The notes under the pieces: generated by a model
Databases searched by the model: none
What the model saw: only the letters and a program-made list of their open reading frames with translations
What the model was told of the DNA's origin: nothing
Shown: piece by piece, positions 22,722-31,543 of the stretch
How positions within the stretch are numbered: position 1 is the stretch's first letter
How the letters are laid out: each line of letters starts with the position of its first letter
NCBI GenBank assembly: GCA_031382215.1
Contig: JANMYQ010000188.1
Span: 26,182-90,181, forward strand
Length of the DNA: 64,000 nt
Reading direction: 5' to 3'
DNA from: LGRD01 sp031382215
Lineage (GTDB): Bacteria > Pseudomonadota > Gammaproteobacteria > Burkholderiales > Burkholderiaceae_C
Translations under genes and position numbers: made by a program

Positions 22722-24290
22722 CTACCGCCTCCGCCCGCCGCCCAGAATGCCGCCGAGAACGCCGCGGATGATCTCGCGGCCGACTGCGGAGCCGACGCTG
22801 CGCATGGCCGAGCGCGCGGCCGATTCGGCCAGCCCCTCGCGCTTGCCGCCGCGCGGGCCGGTGGAGCCGAACAGCACGTCCTTCAGGCCGCCGAGCAGGC
22901 CGCCGTCGGAGGGTTGCTGCTGTGCCGACCCACCCGAAGCGCCACCGGCCTTGCCGGCCGGCGCGGGGGCGTCGTCCATCTCCTTGGCGATGTCGGCGCT
23001 CTGCGCGGCTCGGCCCTTGAGCTTTTCGTAGGCCGATTCGCGGTCGACGGTTTTTTCGTAGACGCCCGCCACCAGCGAGCCGGCGATCAGTGCCTTGCGC
23101 TGATCCGGCGAGATCGGGCCGATCTGGCTGCCGGGCGGAATCACGAACACGCGCTCGGTCACGCTCGGCCGGCCCTTGGCGTCGAGGAAACTCACCAGTG
23201 CCTCGCCGACCGCCAGTTCGGTGATCGCGGCTTCGACGTCGAGCTTGGGGTTCGGGCGCATCGTGCTGGCGGCCGACTTGACGGCCTTCTGGTCGCGCGG
23301 CGTGAAGGCGCGCAGCGCGTGCTGCACCCGGTTGCCGAGTTGCGCCAGCACCGTGTCGGGAATGTCGAGCGGGTTCTGAGTCACGAAGTACACGCCCACG
23401 CCCTTGCTGCGTACCAAGCGCACCACCAGTTCGATGCGCTCGACCAGCGCGGCCGGCGCTTCCTTGAACAGCAGGTGCGCTTCGTCGAAGAAGAACACCA
23501 GCTTGGGCTGCTCCAGGTCGCCGACCTCGGGCAGTTGTTCGAACAGCTCGCTGAGCATCCACAGCAGGAAGGTCGCATACAGGCGCGGACTGTTCATCAG
23601 CTGGTCGGCGGCCAGGATGTTGATGACGCCGCGGCCCTCGACCGTCTGCATGAAGTCTGCGATGTTGAGCATCGGCTCGCCGAAGAAACGATCGCCGCCC
23701 TGTTCATCGATCTGCAGCACGCCGCGTTGAATGGCGCCGATGCTGGCGGCGCTGACGTTGCCGTATTCGGTCTGGAACTGCGATGAGTTGTCGCCCACGA
23801 ACTGCAGCATCGCGCGCAGGTCCTTCAGGTCGAGCAGCGCCATGCCGTTGTCGTCGGCGATCTTGAACACCAGCGCCAGCACGCCCTGCTGGGTTTCGTT
23901 CAGCGCCAGCATGCGGGCCAGCAGCAGTGGGCCCATGTCGCTCACGGTGGCGCGCACCGGGTGGCCCTGGGCTTTGGTGGCGTCGGCGAACACGTCCCAC
24001 AAGGTGGCGGGGCAGGCCACGGGCGCGGGCAGGTCCAGGCCGCGTTCCTTCAGCACGGCGGCGAGCTTGTCGCCGATCTTGCCGGTCTGGGTGATGCCGG
24101 TCAGGTCGCCCTTCACGTCGGCCATGAAGACCGGAACGCCGATGTGGCTGAAGTGTTCGGCCAGCGTCTGCAGACTGATGGTCTTGCCGGTGCCGGTGGC
24201 GCCGGTGATCAGGCCATGGCGGTTGGCCATTGCCGGCAGCAGGAAACATTCGATGGCGGCGTGCTTGGCAATCAGAAACGGGTCGGCCAT
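22722..24290 (-). CDS. HerA-like ATPase (DUF853/YjgR family)
   Basis: A 522-residue P-loop ATPase. Walker A is GATGTGKTIS near residue 32; Walker B is LVFFFDEAHLLF; VYFVTQNPLDIPDTVLAQLGNRVQHALRAFTP is the sensor/arginine region. The N-terminus MADPFLIAKHAAIECFLLPAMANRHGLI is standard for the DUF853 family, which is related to HerA/FtsK translocases but whose task is not established. The C-terminus turns Gly/Ala-rich and ends GGILGGGRRR. The ATG at 24288-24290 is used. It is divergent from yebC. Confidence 0.92.
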   Translation of the reverse strand: MADPFLIAKHAAIECFLLPAMANRHGLITGATGTGKTISLQTLAEHFSHIGVPVFMADVKGDLTGITQTGKIGDKLAAVLKERGLDLPAPVACPATLWDVFADATKAQGHPVRATVSDMGPLLLARMLALNETQQGVLALVFKIADDNGMALLDLKDLRAMLQFVGDNSSQFQTEYGNVSAASIGAIQRGVLQIDEQGGDRFFGEPMLNIADFMQTVEGRGVINILAADQLMNSPRLYATFLLWMLSELFEQLPEVGDLEQPKLVFFFDEAHLLFKEAPAALVERIELVVRLVRSKGVGVYFVTQNPLDIPDTVLAQLGNRVQHALRAFTPRDQKAVKSAASTMRPNPKLDVEAAITELAVGEALVSFLDAKGRPSVTERVFVIPPGSQIGPISPDQRKALIAGSLVAGVYEKTVDRESAYEKLKGRAAQSADIAKEMDDAPAPAGKAGGASGGSAQQQPSDGGLLGGLKDVLFGSTGPRGGKREGLAESAARSAMRSVGSAVGREIIRGVLGGILGGGRRR

Positions 24291-24457
24291 GGGGAAACTC
24301 CGGGGCAGTTCGAACCTTGAGACGCAGGGCGGGCGGCGCGTTTGTGGCGCGTATGTGGCATTTGGGGAACAGGCCGCCACGTAAAATCGCAGTCTATCCA
24401 ACAAACACGGCAAGCCGCCCGACTTCGGGCAACGCAGCTTGCGCAAGAGGAGGCTTC

Positions 24458-25183
24458 ATGGCCGGGCATTCCAAGTGGGCCAACATCCAGCACCGCAAAG
24501 GTCGCCAGGACGAGAAGCGAGGCAAGATCTGGACCCGTGTGATCCGCGAAATCACCGTGGCTGCCCGCCAGGCCGGCGGTGACCCGGCGATGAACCCACG
24601 CCTGCGCCTGGCCATCGACAAGGCCAAGGCCGCCAACATGCCGGCCGACCGCGTGAAGTACAACGTCGAGAAGGCCTCGGGCACGCTCGAAGGGCTGAGC
24701 TACGAAGAAATCCGCTACGAGGGTTACGGCATCGGCGGCGCGGCGATCATCGTCGATTGCATGACCGACAACCGTGTGCGAACGGTCGCCGAAGTGCGCC
24801 ACGCCTTCAGCAAATATGGCGGCAACATGGGCACCGAAGGCTCGGTGGCGTTCCAGTTCAAGCACTGCGGGCAGTTCGTGTTCGCGCCCGGCACGAGTGA
24901 AGACAAGGTGATGGAAGTGGCGCTGGAAGCCGGTGCCGAAGACGTGGTGACCGATGACGATGGTGCGGTGGAAGTGCTGTGCGCCCCGCCCGACTTCGAG
25001 AAGGTGAAGATCGCGCTCGAAGCGGCCGGCCTCAAGCCGGAACTGGCCGAAGTGACGATGCGTGCCGAGAACACGATCGACCTGATGGGCGACGACGCGC
25101 AGCGCATGCAGAAGCTGCTGGACATCATCGAAGACCTGGACGACACGCAGGCTGTCTTTCACAACGCCGTGATCAACGAATGA
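24458..25183 (+). CDS. yebC: YebC/PmpR family protein
   Basis: A 241-residue YebC protein beginning MAGHSKWANIQHRKGRQDEKRGKIWTRVIREI, followed by GGDPAMNPRLRLAIDKAKAANMPADRV and the acidic C-terminal part with TDNRVRTVAEVRHAFSKYGGNMGTEGSVAFQF. Members act as transcription regulators in some bacteria; recent work on the family also links them to relief of ribosome stalling at proline stretches. AGAGGAGG precedes the ATG. A TAAAAT hexamer at 24382-24387 may be its -10. It starts the operon yebC-purD-acyltransferase-hemF and overlaps purD by ATGA. Confidence 0.97.
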   Translation: MAGHSKWANIQHRKGRQDEKRGKIWTRVIREITVAARQAGGDPAMNPRLRLAIDKAKAANMPADRVKYNVEKASGTLEGLSYEEIRYEGYGIGGAAIIVDCMTDNRVRTVAEVRHAFSKYGGNMGTEGSVAFQFKHCGQFVFAPGTSEDKVMEVALEAGAEDVVTDDDGAVEVLCAPPDFEKVKIALEAAGLKPELAEVTMRAENTIDLMGDDAQRMQKLLDIIEDLDDTQAVFHNAVINE

Positions 25184-26472
25184 AGGTCCTCGTCATCGGC
25201 AACGGCGGCCGCGAGCACGCGCTGGCGTGGAAGCTGGCGCAGTCGCCCAAGGTGCAGATGGTGTTCGTGGCCCCCGGCAACGGCGGTACCGCGGCCGACC
25301 CGCGGCTGCGCAACGTGCCGATCACCGAGCTGTCGGCCCTGGCTGACTTCGCGCAGCACGAGAAGATCGCGCTCACCGTCGTGGGCCCAGAGGGGCCGCT
25401 CGCGGCCGGTGTGGTCGACCTGTTCCGCAACCGCGGGCTGCGCGTGTTCGGGCCCACGCAGGCGGCGGCGCAACTCGAAAGCTCCAAGGCCTACGCCAAG
25501 GAGTTCATGCGGCGCCACCAAATTCCGACCGCAGCGCACCAGACCTTCGGCGACGCCGCCCAGGCTCACGCGTACGTGGATGGCAAGGGCGCACCGATCG
25601 TCATCAAGGCCGACGGCCTGGCGGCGGGCAAGGGCGTGGTGGTGGCCACCACCTTGGCGCAGGCGCACGAGGCGATCGACTGGATGCTCACGGGCAACGC
25701 TGCCGACAACAAGCTGGGCGTGCAGCACAACGTCGGCGGCGCGCGCGTGGTGATCGAAGACTTTCTCGAAGGCGAGGAAGCCAGCTTCATCGTGTTGTGC
25801 GATGGCAGGCACGTGCTCTCGCTGGCCACCAGCCAGGACCACAAGCGCCTGCTCGACGACGACCAGGGCCCCAACACCGGCGGCATGGGCGCCTACTCCC
25901 CCGCGCCGGTGGTCACGCCCAACGTGCATGCCAAGGTGATGCACGAGATCATCCTGCCCACCATCCAGGGCATGGCGCGCGACGGGCATGTGTACACCGG
26001 CTTCCTGTATGCCGGGCTGATGATCGACTCTCACGGCCAGCCGCGCACTGTCGAATTCAACTGCCGCTTGGGCGACCCCGAAACGCAACCGATCCTGATG
26101 CGCCTGAAGAGCGACCTCGTCGACGTGCTGATGCACGCCACCGACGGCACGCTCGACCAGGCCGCGCTCGAATGGGACCGGCGTGTGGCGCTCGGTGTGG
26201 TGATGGCCAGCGCGGGTTACCCGCTAGCCCCGCGCAAGGGCGATGCGATCCATGGCCTGCCAGCTGAAAGCGCTGATGCGATGGTGTTTCACGCCGGCAC
26301 CTCGGCTGGTGGCGGCGCGCTGCTCACCTCGGGTGGCCGCGTGCTGTGCGTCACCGCGCTCGGCGACTCGGTGAAGCTGGCGCAGCAGCGTGCCTACGAT
26401 GCACTGAGCAGCATCCACTTCGACGGCGCGCAGTACCGCCGCGACATTGGGCACCGGGCCATCAAGCGGTGA
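25180..26472 (+). CDS. purD: phosphoribosylamine-glycine ligase
   Basis: A 430-residue ATP-grasp enzyme that joins glycine to phosphoribosylamine in the second step of purine synthesis. It starts MKVLVIGNGGREHALAWKLAQS, the PurD N-terminus. VVGPEGPLAAGVVD, IKADGLAAGKGVVVA, EEASFIVLCDG, RLLDDDQGPNTGGMGAYSPAP and EFNCRLGDPETQPIL cover the ATP-grasp and metal sites. The ATG overlaps the yebC stop (ATGA), and its own TGA overlaps the GTG of the next gene, so all three are translationally coupled. Confidence 0.98.
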   Translation: MKVLVIGNGGREHALAWKLAQSPKVQMVFVAPGNGGTAADPRLRNVPITELSALADFAQHEKIALTVVGPEGPLAAGVVDLFRNRGLRVFGPTQAAAQLESSKAYAKEFMRRHQIPTAAHQTFGDAAQAHAYVDGKGAPIVIKADGLAAGKGVVVATTLAQAHEAIDWMLTGNAADNKLGVQHNVGGARVVIEDFLEGEEASFIVLCDGRHVLSLATSQDHKRLLDDDQGPNTGGMGAYSPAPVVTPNVHAKVMHEIILPTIQGMARDGHVYTGFLYAGLMIDSHGQPRTVEFNCRLGDPETQPILMRLKSDLVDVLMHATDGTLDQAALEWDRRVALGVVMASAGYPLAPRKGDAIHGLPAESADAMVFHAGTSAGGGALLTSGGRVLCVTALGDSVKLAQQRAYDALSSIHFDGAQYRRDIGHRAIKR

Positions 26473-27068
26473 CCGCCGATTTGCCGATTCAGCTGAAGGG
26501 CAGTGCGCTCGCCCAGCGCGTGTTGCGTTTGGCCGGCTGGCGTCTGCGCTTCAAGGGCCTGCCGGCACGCCAGGGGGTGCTGATCGTCTACCCGCACACC
26601 TCGAACTGGGATTTCATCGTCGGCATTCTTGCCAAGTGGGGCATCGGCATCACGGTGACGTTCTGGGGCAAGGACAGCCTGTTCCGGCTGCCGCTGTTCG
26701 GGCCGTGGTTGCGCTGGCTGGGGGGCGTGCCGGTGGATCGCGGCTCGGCCAACGGCATCGTCGGGCAGATGGCGCGCGAGCTGGTGGCGGCACGCGAGCA
26801 GGGGCGATTCTTGTGGCTGGCGCTGGCGCCCGAGGGCACGCGCAAGCATGCCAGCGCGTGGCGCTCGGGCTTTTATCATGTGGCCCGTGAAGCACAGGTT
26901 CCGCTTGGGCTGGCGTACCTGGACTACGGCCGGCGTGAGGTCGGCGTGGAACACTTCATGATGCTCGGCGGCGACGTGCAGGCCGACATGGCACAGATCC
27001 GCCAACAACTTTGCTCGCGCACCGGCCGGCACCCCGAGCGCGCGGCACCTATCGAACTGAATCCATGA
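26469..27068 (+). CDS. lysophospholipid acyltransferase family protein
   Basis: A 199-residue acyltransferase of the PlsC superfamily, starting at GTG 26469, which overlaps the purD stop by GTGA. The HX4D catalytic motif is PHTSNWDF, with FWGKDSLFRLPLFGPWLRWLGGVPVDR and APEGTRK as the other blocks. The N-terminal segment LAQRVLRLAGWRLRFKGL is amphipathic rather than a full membrane helix. It resembles the glycerol acyltransferases usually found between purD and hemF in Burkholderiales. Acyl acceptor unknown. Confidence 0.92.
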   Translation: MTADLPIQLKGSALAQRVLRLAGWRLRFKGLPARQGVLIVYPHTSNWDFIVGILAKWGIGITVTFWGKDSLFRLPLFGPWLRWLGGVPVDRGSANGIVGQMARELVAAREQGRFLWLALAPEGTRKHASAWRSGFYHVAREAQVPLGLAYLDYGRREVGVEHFMMLGGDVQADMAQIRQQLCSRTGRHPERAAPIELNP

Positions 27069-27988
27069 ACACACAGGACGTCCGCACCTACCTGCTCGAC
27101 CTTCAGGCCCGCATCATCGGCGCGCTCGAAGCCGAAGAGGGCCGCCCCTTCATCACCGACGGCTGGACCCGCGAGCCCGGCGGCAAGCTCGAAGGCGACG
27201 GCCTGTCGCGACTGATCGAAGGCGGCGAGCTGCTCGAACGCGGCGGCTGCAACTTCTCTCACGTGAAGGGCAAGACCCTGCCGCCCTCGGCCACGCAGCA
27301 CCGGCCCGAACTGGCGGGAGCGCCGTTCGAGGCCATGGGTGTGTCGCTGGTGATGCACCCGCGCAACCCGTACGTGCCGACGGTGCACATGAACGTGCGC
27401 ATGTTCGCCGCGTTGCCGCCGGGGCAGGCGCCAGTGACGTGGTTCGGAGGCGGCATGGACCTGACGCCGTACTACGGTGTCGAGGACGACGCGCGCCACT
27501 TCCACCGTGTGAACCGCGACGCGCTCGCGCCGTTCGGCGCCGACAAGTACCCGCGCTTCAAGACCTGGTGCGACGAGTACTTCTTCCTCAAGCACCGCGG
27601 CGAGCCGCGCGGCATCGGGGGCGTGTTCTTCGACGACTTTTCCGAGCTCGGTTTCGAAGGCAGTTTCGAGATGCTGCGCGCGGTGGGCGATGCCTTCATC
27701 GGCGCCTACCTGCCGATCGTGCGGCGCCGCCGGGGCCGGCCCTACGGCGAGCACGAGCGCGACTTCCAGGCCTACCGGCGCGGGCGTTACGTCGAGTTCA
27801 ACCTGGTGTTCGACCGCGGCACCCTGTTCGGTCTGCAGTCGGGCGGGCGCACCGAAAGCATCCTGATGTCGATGCCCCCGATCGTGAAGTGGCGCTACGA
27901 CTGGAAACCCGAAGCCGGCACACAAGAGGCGCTCCTGTACAGCGACTTCCTGCGCCCGCGCGACTGGCTCGGCGAGGCCGGCGCTTGA
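27065..27988 (+). CDS. hemF: oxygen-dependent coproporphyrinogen III oxidase
   Basis: A 307-residue HemF, which decarboxylates coproporphyrinogen III to protoporphyrinogen IX in haem synthesis. Conserved blocks seen: GGNFSHV-type GGCNFSHVKG, SLVMHPRNPYVPTVHMNVR, WFGGGMDLTPYY, FKTWCDEYFFLKHRGEPRGIGGVFFDD and YVEFNLVFDRGTLFGLQSGGRTESILMSMPP. The start ATG 27065 overlaps the acyltransferase stop. Most relatives have nadD next; here 155 non-coding bases follow before rsfS. Confidence 0.98.
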   Translation: MNTQDVRTYLLDLQARIIGALEAEEGRPFITDGWTREPGGKLEGDGLSRLIEGGELLERGGCNFSHVKGKTLPPSATQHRPELAGAPFEAMGVSLVMHPRNPYVPTVHMNVRMFAALPPGQAPVTWFGGGMDLTPYYGVEDDARHFHRVNRDALAPFGADKYPRFKTWCDEYFFLKHRGEPRGIGGVFFDDFSELGFEGSFEMLRAVGDAFIGAYLPIVRRRRGRPYGEHERDFQAYRRGRYVEFNLVFDRGTLFGLQSGGRTESILMSMPPIVKWRYDWKPEAGTQEALLYSDFLRPRDWLGEAGA

Positions 27989-28050
27989 CGTGCCTGCGCC
28001 ACATTGCGCCGCGCTCCCACATGCTGAGGATTGACTCCGCAACGCCCGCA

Positions 28051-28079
28051 TGGTGCGGCGCGCCGCGCCGCGATATATT
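28051..28079 (+). promoter_or_regulatory. possible rsfS promoter
   Basis: TATATT at 28074-28079 is a good -10 in otherwise GC-rich sequence. The hexamer 17 bases upstream (TGGTGC, 28051-28056) is a poor -35. It is the only AT-rich -10-like element in the hemF-rsfS gap, suggesting that rsfS-rlmH-maf-rng has its own promoter. Confidence 0.35.
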
Positions 28080-28143
28080 GCTGGCACATCTTTTGTGCCC
28101 GCATCGCCACCCCCGCCCAAACGGCGGCAAGCCCAGGAGCTGA

Positions 28144-28887
28144 ATGGACATCCGAAAACTGCAACGCGCCATCGTCGATGGTCTGGAAGACGTGAAGGCC
28201 CAGAACATCGTCGTGTTCAACACCGAACACCTGTCGCCCCTGTTCGAGCGCGTGATCATCGCCTCGGGCACGAGCAACCGGCAGACCAAATCGCTGGCGT
28301 CCAGCGTGCGCGACGCGGTCAAGGGCAGCGGCTTCCCGGTGCTGCGCACCGAGGGCGAGGCCAACGGCGAGTGGATCATCGTCGACTGCGGCGCCGCCGT
28401 GGTGCACGTGATGCAGCCCTCGATCCGCGACTACTACCACCTCGAAGAGATCTGGGGCGACAAGCCGGTCAACATGAAGCTCACGGCTGCGACCGTGAAG
28501 CTGGTGAAGGCGGCCGAGCCGGAGAGGGCGGCGCGTTCGAAGCCGGCGCCTGCGCCGAAGGCCGTCGCCAGAAGGCCAGCCGCCGGAAAGCCCGCCGCCA
28601 AGAAATCACCTTCCGCGAAGATGCCGGCCAAGAAGGCCGGCTCGGCCAGAGCACCGACTGCCGCCAAGACGCCGGCACGCAAGGCCGCCCCGCCGGCCGG
28701 CAAGGCGGTGGTGACGCGCGTGGTCGGCGTCAAGCGGCCGGTGGCGAAGACTGCGGTGGTCGCAGCGAAGAGGGCGCCCGCCAAACGCGCGCCTTCCGCC
28801 AAACCCGCAGTCAAACCCATGGTCAAACCCTCGGCCAAGCCGGCGGTGAAGAAGCCCGCTGGCAGAAAGAGCCCGTCGCGTTCATGA
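28144..28887 (+). CDS. rsfS: ribosomal silencing factor with histone H1-like C-terminal tail
   Basis: A 247-residue protein. Residues 1-118 are a normal RsfS domain (MDIRKLQRAIVDGLEDVKAQNI, IIASGTSNRQTKSLASSVRDAVK, GEWIIVDCGAAVVHVMQPSIRDYYHLEEIW), which binds uL14 and blocks subunit joining. Residues about 122-247 are almost only Lys, Ala, Pro, Arg, Ser and Val (KPAAKKSPSAKMPAKKAG, KPAVKPMVKPSAKPAVKK), like bacterial histone H1-type tails. The tail doubles the usual length. No frameshift or gene boundary is seen within it. It may bind RNA or DNA. The gene precedes rlmH by 22 bases. Confidence 0.95.
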   Translation: MDIRKLQRAIVDGLEDVKAQNIVVFNTEHLSPLFERVIIASGTSNRQTKSLASSVRDAVKGSGFPVLRTEGEANGEWIIVDCGAAVVHVMQPSIRDYYHLEEIWGDKPVNMKLTAATVKLVKAAEPERAARSKPAPAPKAVARRPAAGKPAAKKSPSAKMPAKKAGSARAPTAAKTPARKAAPPAGKAVVTRVVGVKRPVAKTAVVAAKRAPAKRAPSAKPAVKPMVKPSAKPAVKKPAGRKSPSRS

Positions 28888-28909
28888 CCCGCAGCGGCTG
28901 GCGGCACGC

Positions 28910-29377
28910 GTGAAGCTGCTGCTGGTGGCGGTGGGGCAACGCCAGCCCGCCTGGGCCGAGGCTGCGTATGCCGACTTTGCCAAGCGCTTCCCGCCCGAGA
29001 TGGCGCTGGAGCTGAAGGCCGTGAAGGCCGAACCGCGCGGCTCGCGCACCGCCGAACAACTGATGGCCGCCGAAGCCACGCGCCTTCAGGCCGCCTGCCC
29101 CAAGGTCGCGCGTCGGGTGGTGCTCGACGAACGCGGCGACCGCCTGACCACGGTGCAACTCGCCGAGCGCATGAAGGCGTGGTTGGGGGATGGCCGCGAC
29201 GTGGCCCTGCTGATCGGTGGCCCCGATGGCCTGGACGCCACGCTGAAAGCCAGCGCGCACGAAACCCTGCGCCTGTCGGACCTGACCCTGCCGCATGCCT
29301 TCGTGCGCGTGCTGCTGGCCGAGGCGCTTTACCGGGCCTGGACGGTGACCATCAACCACCCGTACCACCGCGAATGA
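28910..29377 (+). CDS. rlmH: 23S rRNA (pseudouridine1915-N3)-methyltransferase
   Basis: A 155-residue SPOUT methyltransferase starting at GTG 28910 (KLLLVAVGQRQPAWAEAAYADFAKRFP). It methylates pseudouridine 1915 of helix 69 in 23S rRNA on assembled ribosomes. VALLIGGPDGLD forms the knotted S-adenosylmethionine site, and the C-terminal LSDLTLPHAFVRVLLAEALYRAWTVTINHPYHRE is the invariant family ending. The stop overlaps the maf start by ATGA. Linkage to rsfS and the ribosome-related rng fits a ribosome-maturation operon. Confidence 0.97.
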   Translation: MKLLLVAVGQRQPAWAEAAYADFAKRFPPEMALELKAVKAEPRGSRTAEQLMAAEATRLQAACPKVARRVVLDERGDRLTTVQLAERMKAWLGDGRDVALLIGGPDGLDATLKASAHETLRLSDLTLPHAFVRVLLAEALYRAWTVTINHPYHRE

Positions 29378-30012
29378 CGCTCCCGTCGAAGCCTCGCGAA
29401 TTCATCTACCTCGCGTCGCAGAGCCCGCGCCGGCGTCAGTTGCTCGAGCAGATCGGCGTGCGCCACGAACTGCTGCTGCCGGGGGCAGACGAAGATGCCG
29501 AGGCGCTGGAAGCCGAGCGGCACGGCGAACTGCCGGCCGCCTACTGCGAGCGTGTCACCTTGGCCAAGCTCGCGGCGGCGCGCCGACGCCTGATTCAAAG
29601 GCGCCTGCCCGACGCGCCGATCCTGTGTTCGGACACCACGGTGGCGCTGGGACGGCGCATCCTTGGCAAACCGACGGATGCCGATGACGCCTGCGCCACC
29701 TTGCGCATGCTGTCCGGCCAGACGCACCGCGTGATCACCGCAGTGACCGTGGCCGCCGGGCGTCGGACGCTGCGAGCGGTGAGCGTGTCGCGGGTTCGTT
29801 TCGCCGAGCTCCCCGAATCCGTGGTCCAGGCCTACGTCGCCACCGGCGAACCCTTCGGCAAGGCCGGCGCCTACGCGATCCAGAGTTCTCTCGCCGGCTG
29901 GATCGCGCACATCGACGGCAGTTACAGCGGCATCATGGGTTTGCCCCTGTACGAGACGGCCGAGCTGCTCCGCAAGGCTGGCATACCATCGCTGACATGC
30001 AAGACATCCTGA
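29374..30012 (+). CDS. maf: Maf-family nucleotide pyrophosphatase
   Basis: A 212-residue Maf/YhdE-type hydrolase. IYLASQSPRRRQLLEQIGV carries the SxSPRR motif, YCERVTLAKL and CSDTTVALGRRILGKPTDADDA the metal site, and FGKAGAYAIQSSLAGWIAHIDGSYSGIMGLPLYET the C-terminal block. Members hydrolyse dTTP, UTP or modified nucleotides and thus clean the nucleotide pool. Its 3' end overlaps the rng start by 16 bases. Confidence 0.95.
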   Translation: MTLPSKPREFIYLASQSPRRRQLLEQIGVRHELLLPGADEDAEALEAERHGELPAAYCERVTLAKLAAARRRLIQRRLPDAPILCSDTTVALGRRILGKPTDADDACATLRMLSGQTHRVITAVTVAAGRRTLRAVSVSRVRFAELPESVVQAYVATGEPFGKAGAYAIQSSLAGWIAHIDGSYSGIMGLPLYETAELLRKAGIPSLTCKTS

Positions 30013-31508
30013 TCAACTGGGCGCCGCAAGAGACACGCGTCGCGGTCGTCGAGAACGGCGCAGTGCAGGAGTTGCATATCGAGCGAACGCTGGAGCGCGG
30101 GCTGGTCGGCAACATCTATGCCGGCCGCGTGGCGCGGGTGCTGCCTGGCATGCAGTCGGCCTTCATCGACATCGGCCTGGAGCGTGCCGCGTTCCTGCAC
30201 GTGGCCGACGTGCAGGTCAACGGCGTCACGCCGCGCGGTGCTGCCAACGGCGCGCCGCGTGGCGAACACGGTGCCGGCACGGCGCCGCCCACGCCGATCG
30301 AAAGGCTGGTGTTCGAAGGCCAGACGCTGACCGTGCAAGTCATCAAGGACCCGATCGGCACCAAGGGCGCGCGCCTGTCCACGCAGATCAGCATCGCGGG
30401 GCGGCTGCTGGTGTTCCTGCCGCAGGACGACCGAATCGGAATCTCGCAGAAGATCGGCTCGAACGAACTGCGCGAACAGTTGCGTACCCGCATGTCGGCG
30501 TTGGCCGCGCTGCCCGAAGGCGCTGGCCCGGCGGGCGGATTTATCCTGCGCACCAACGCTGAAGAAGCGACCGACGCGGAACTTCAGGAAGACATCAGCT
30601 ACCTGCGCAAGACCTGGGCCGCGGTGCGCGAGCGCAGCTTCAAGTCACCCGCCGGCAGCTTGTTGCACCAGGACCTGAGCCTGGTCGAAAGAGTGTTGCG
30701 TGACCTGGCGCACGAGGGCACGCAGGCGATCCGCATCGACTCGCTGCTGCAGTACGACCTGCTGAAGCAGTTCGGCGCCGAGTTTACGCCCACGTCGGTG
30801 GCCCGGCTCGAACACTACAAGGGCGAGCGGCCGATCTTCGACCTGTTCAACATCGACGAAGAGATCGAACGCGCGCTGGCCCGGCGCGTGGACCTGAAGT
30901 CGGGCGGCTACCTGATCATCGACCAGACCGAGGCGCTGACCACGGTCGACGTGAACACCGGCGGCTTCGTCGGTGCGCGCAACTTCGACGACACCGTCTT
31001 CAAGACCAACCTCGAAGCCGCGCAGGCGATGGCGCGCCAACTTCGCCTGCGCAACCTGGGCGGCATCATCATCATCGACTTCATCGACATGGCGCGCGAA
31101 GAACACCAGGCCGCCGTGCTGTCCGAGTTGCGCAAGCAGCTCGCGCGCGACCGCACCAAGATCACCGTCAGCGGCTTCACCCAGCTCGGCCTGGTGGAGA
31201 TGACGCGCAAGCGCACGCGCGAAAGCCTGGCCCACCTGCTGTGCGAACCCTGCCCCACCTGCCAGGGCAAGGGCCAGGTGAAGACGGCGCGCAGCGTCTG
31301 CTACAACATCCTGCGCGAGATATTGCGCGAGGCGCGCCAGTTCAACCCCAAGGAATTCCGCGTCGTCGCCGCCGCCACGGTGGTCGAGATGCTGCTCGAC
31401 GAAGAGAGCCAGCACCTGGCGGGCCTGAGCGACTTCATCGGCAAGCCGATCTCGCTGCAGGCCGAGGCGACGGGGTCGCCGGAGCAGTACGACATTGTGT
31501 TGATGTAG
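29997..31508 (+). CDS. rng: ribonuclease G
   Basis: A 503-residue endoribonuclease that matures the 16S rRNA 5' end and trims other RNAs. It begins MQDILINWAPQETRVAVVENG, then an S1 domain (GLVGNIYAGRVARVLPGMQSAFIDIGLERAAFLHVADV) with a Gly/Ala-rich insertion (about residues 80-95). Catalytic aspartates lie in TTVDVNTGGFVG and IIIIDFIDMA. CEPCPTCQGKG is the zinc-link-type CPxCxG motif that joins dimers. It ends the yebC/purD-to-rng block and faces the glycan operon convergently with only 35 bases between. Confidence 0.97.
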   Translation: MQDILINWAPQETRVAVVENGAVQELHIERTLERGLVGNIYAGRVARVLPGMQSAFIDIGLERAAFLHVADVQVNGVTPRGAANGAPRGEHGAGTAPPTPIERLVFEGQTLTVQVIKDPIGTKGARLSTQISIAGRLLVFLPQDDRIGISQKIGSNELREQLRTRMSALAALPEGAGPAGGFILRTNAEEATDAELQEDISYLRKTWAAVRERSFKSPAGSLLHQDLSLVERVLRDLAHEGTQAIRIDSLLQYDLLKQFGAEFTPTSVARLEHYKGERPIFDLFNIDEEIERALARRVDLKSGGYLIIDQTEALTTVDVNTGGFVGARNFDDTVFKTNLEAAQAMARQLRLRNLGGIIIIDFIDMAREEHQAAVLSELRKQLARDRTKITVSGFTQLGLVEMTRKRTRESLAHLLCEPCPTCQGKGQVKTARSVCYNILREILREARQFNPKEFRVVAAATVVEMLLDEESQHLAGLSDFIGKPISLQAEATGSPEQYDIVLM

Positions 31509-31543
31509 GTTGGCTGCTGCGATGACAGGCCTGACGCGTTGAA

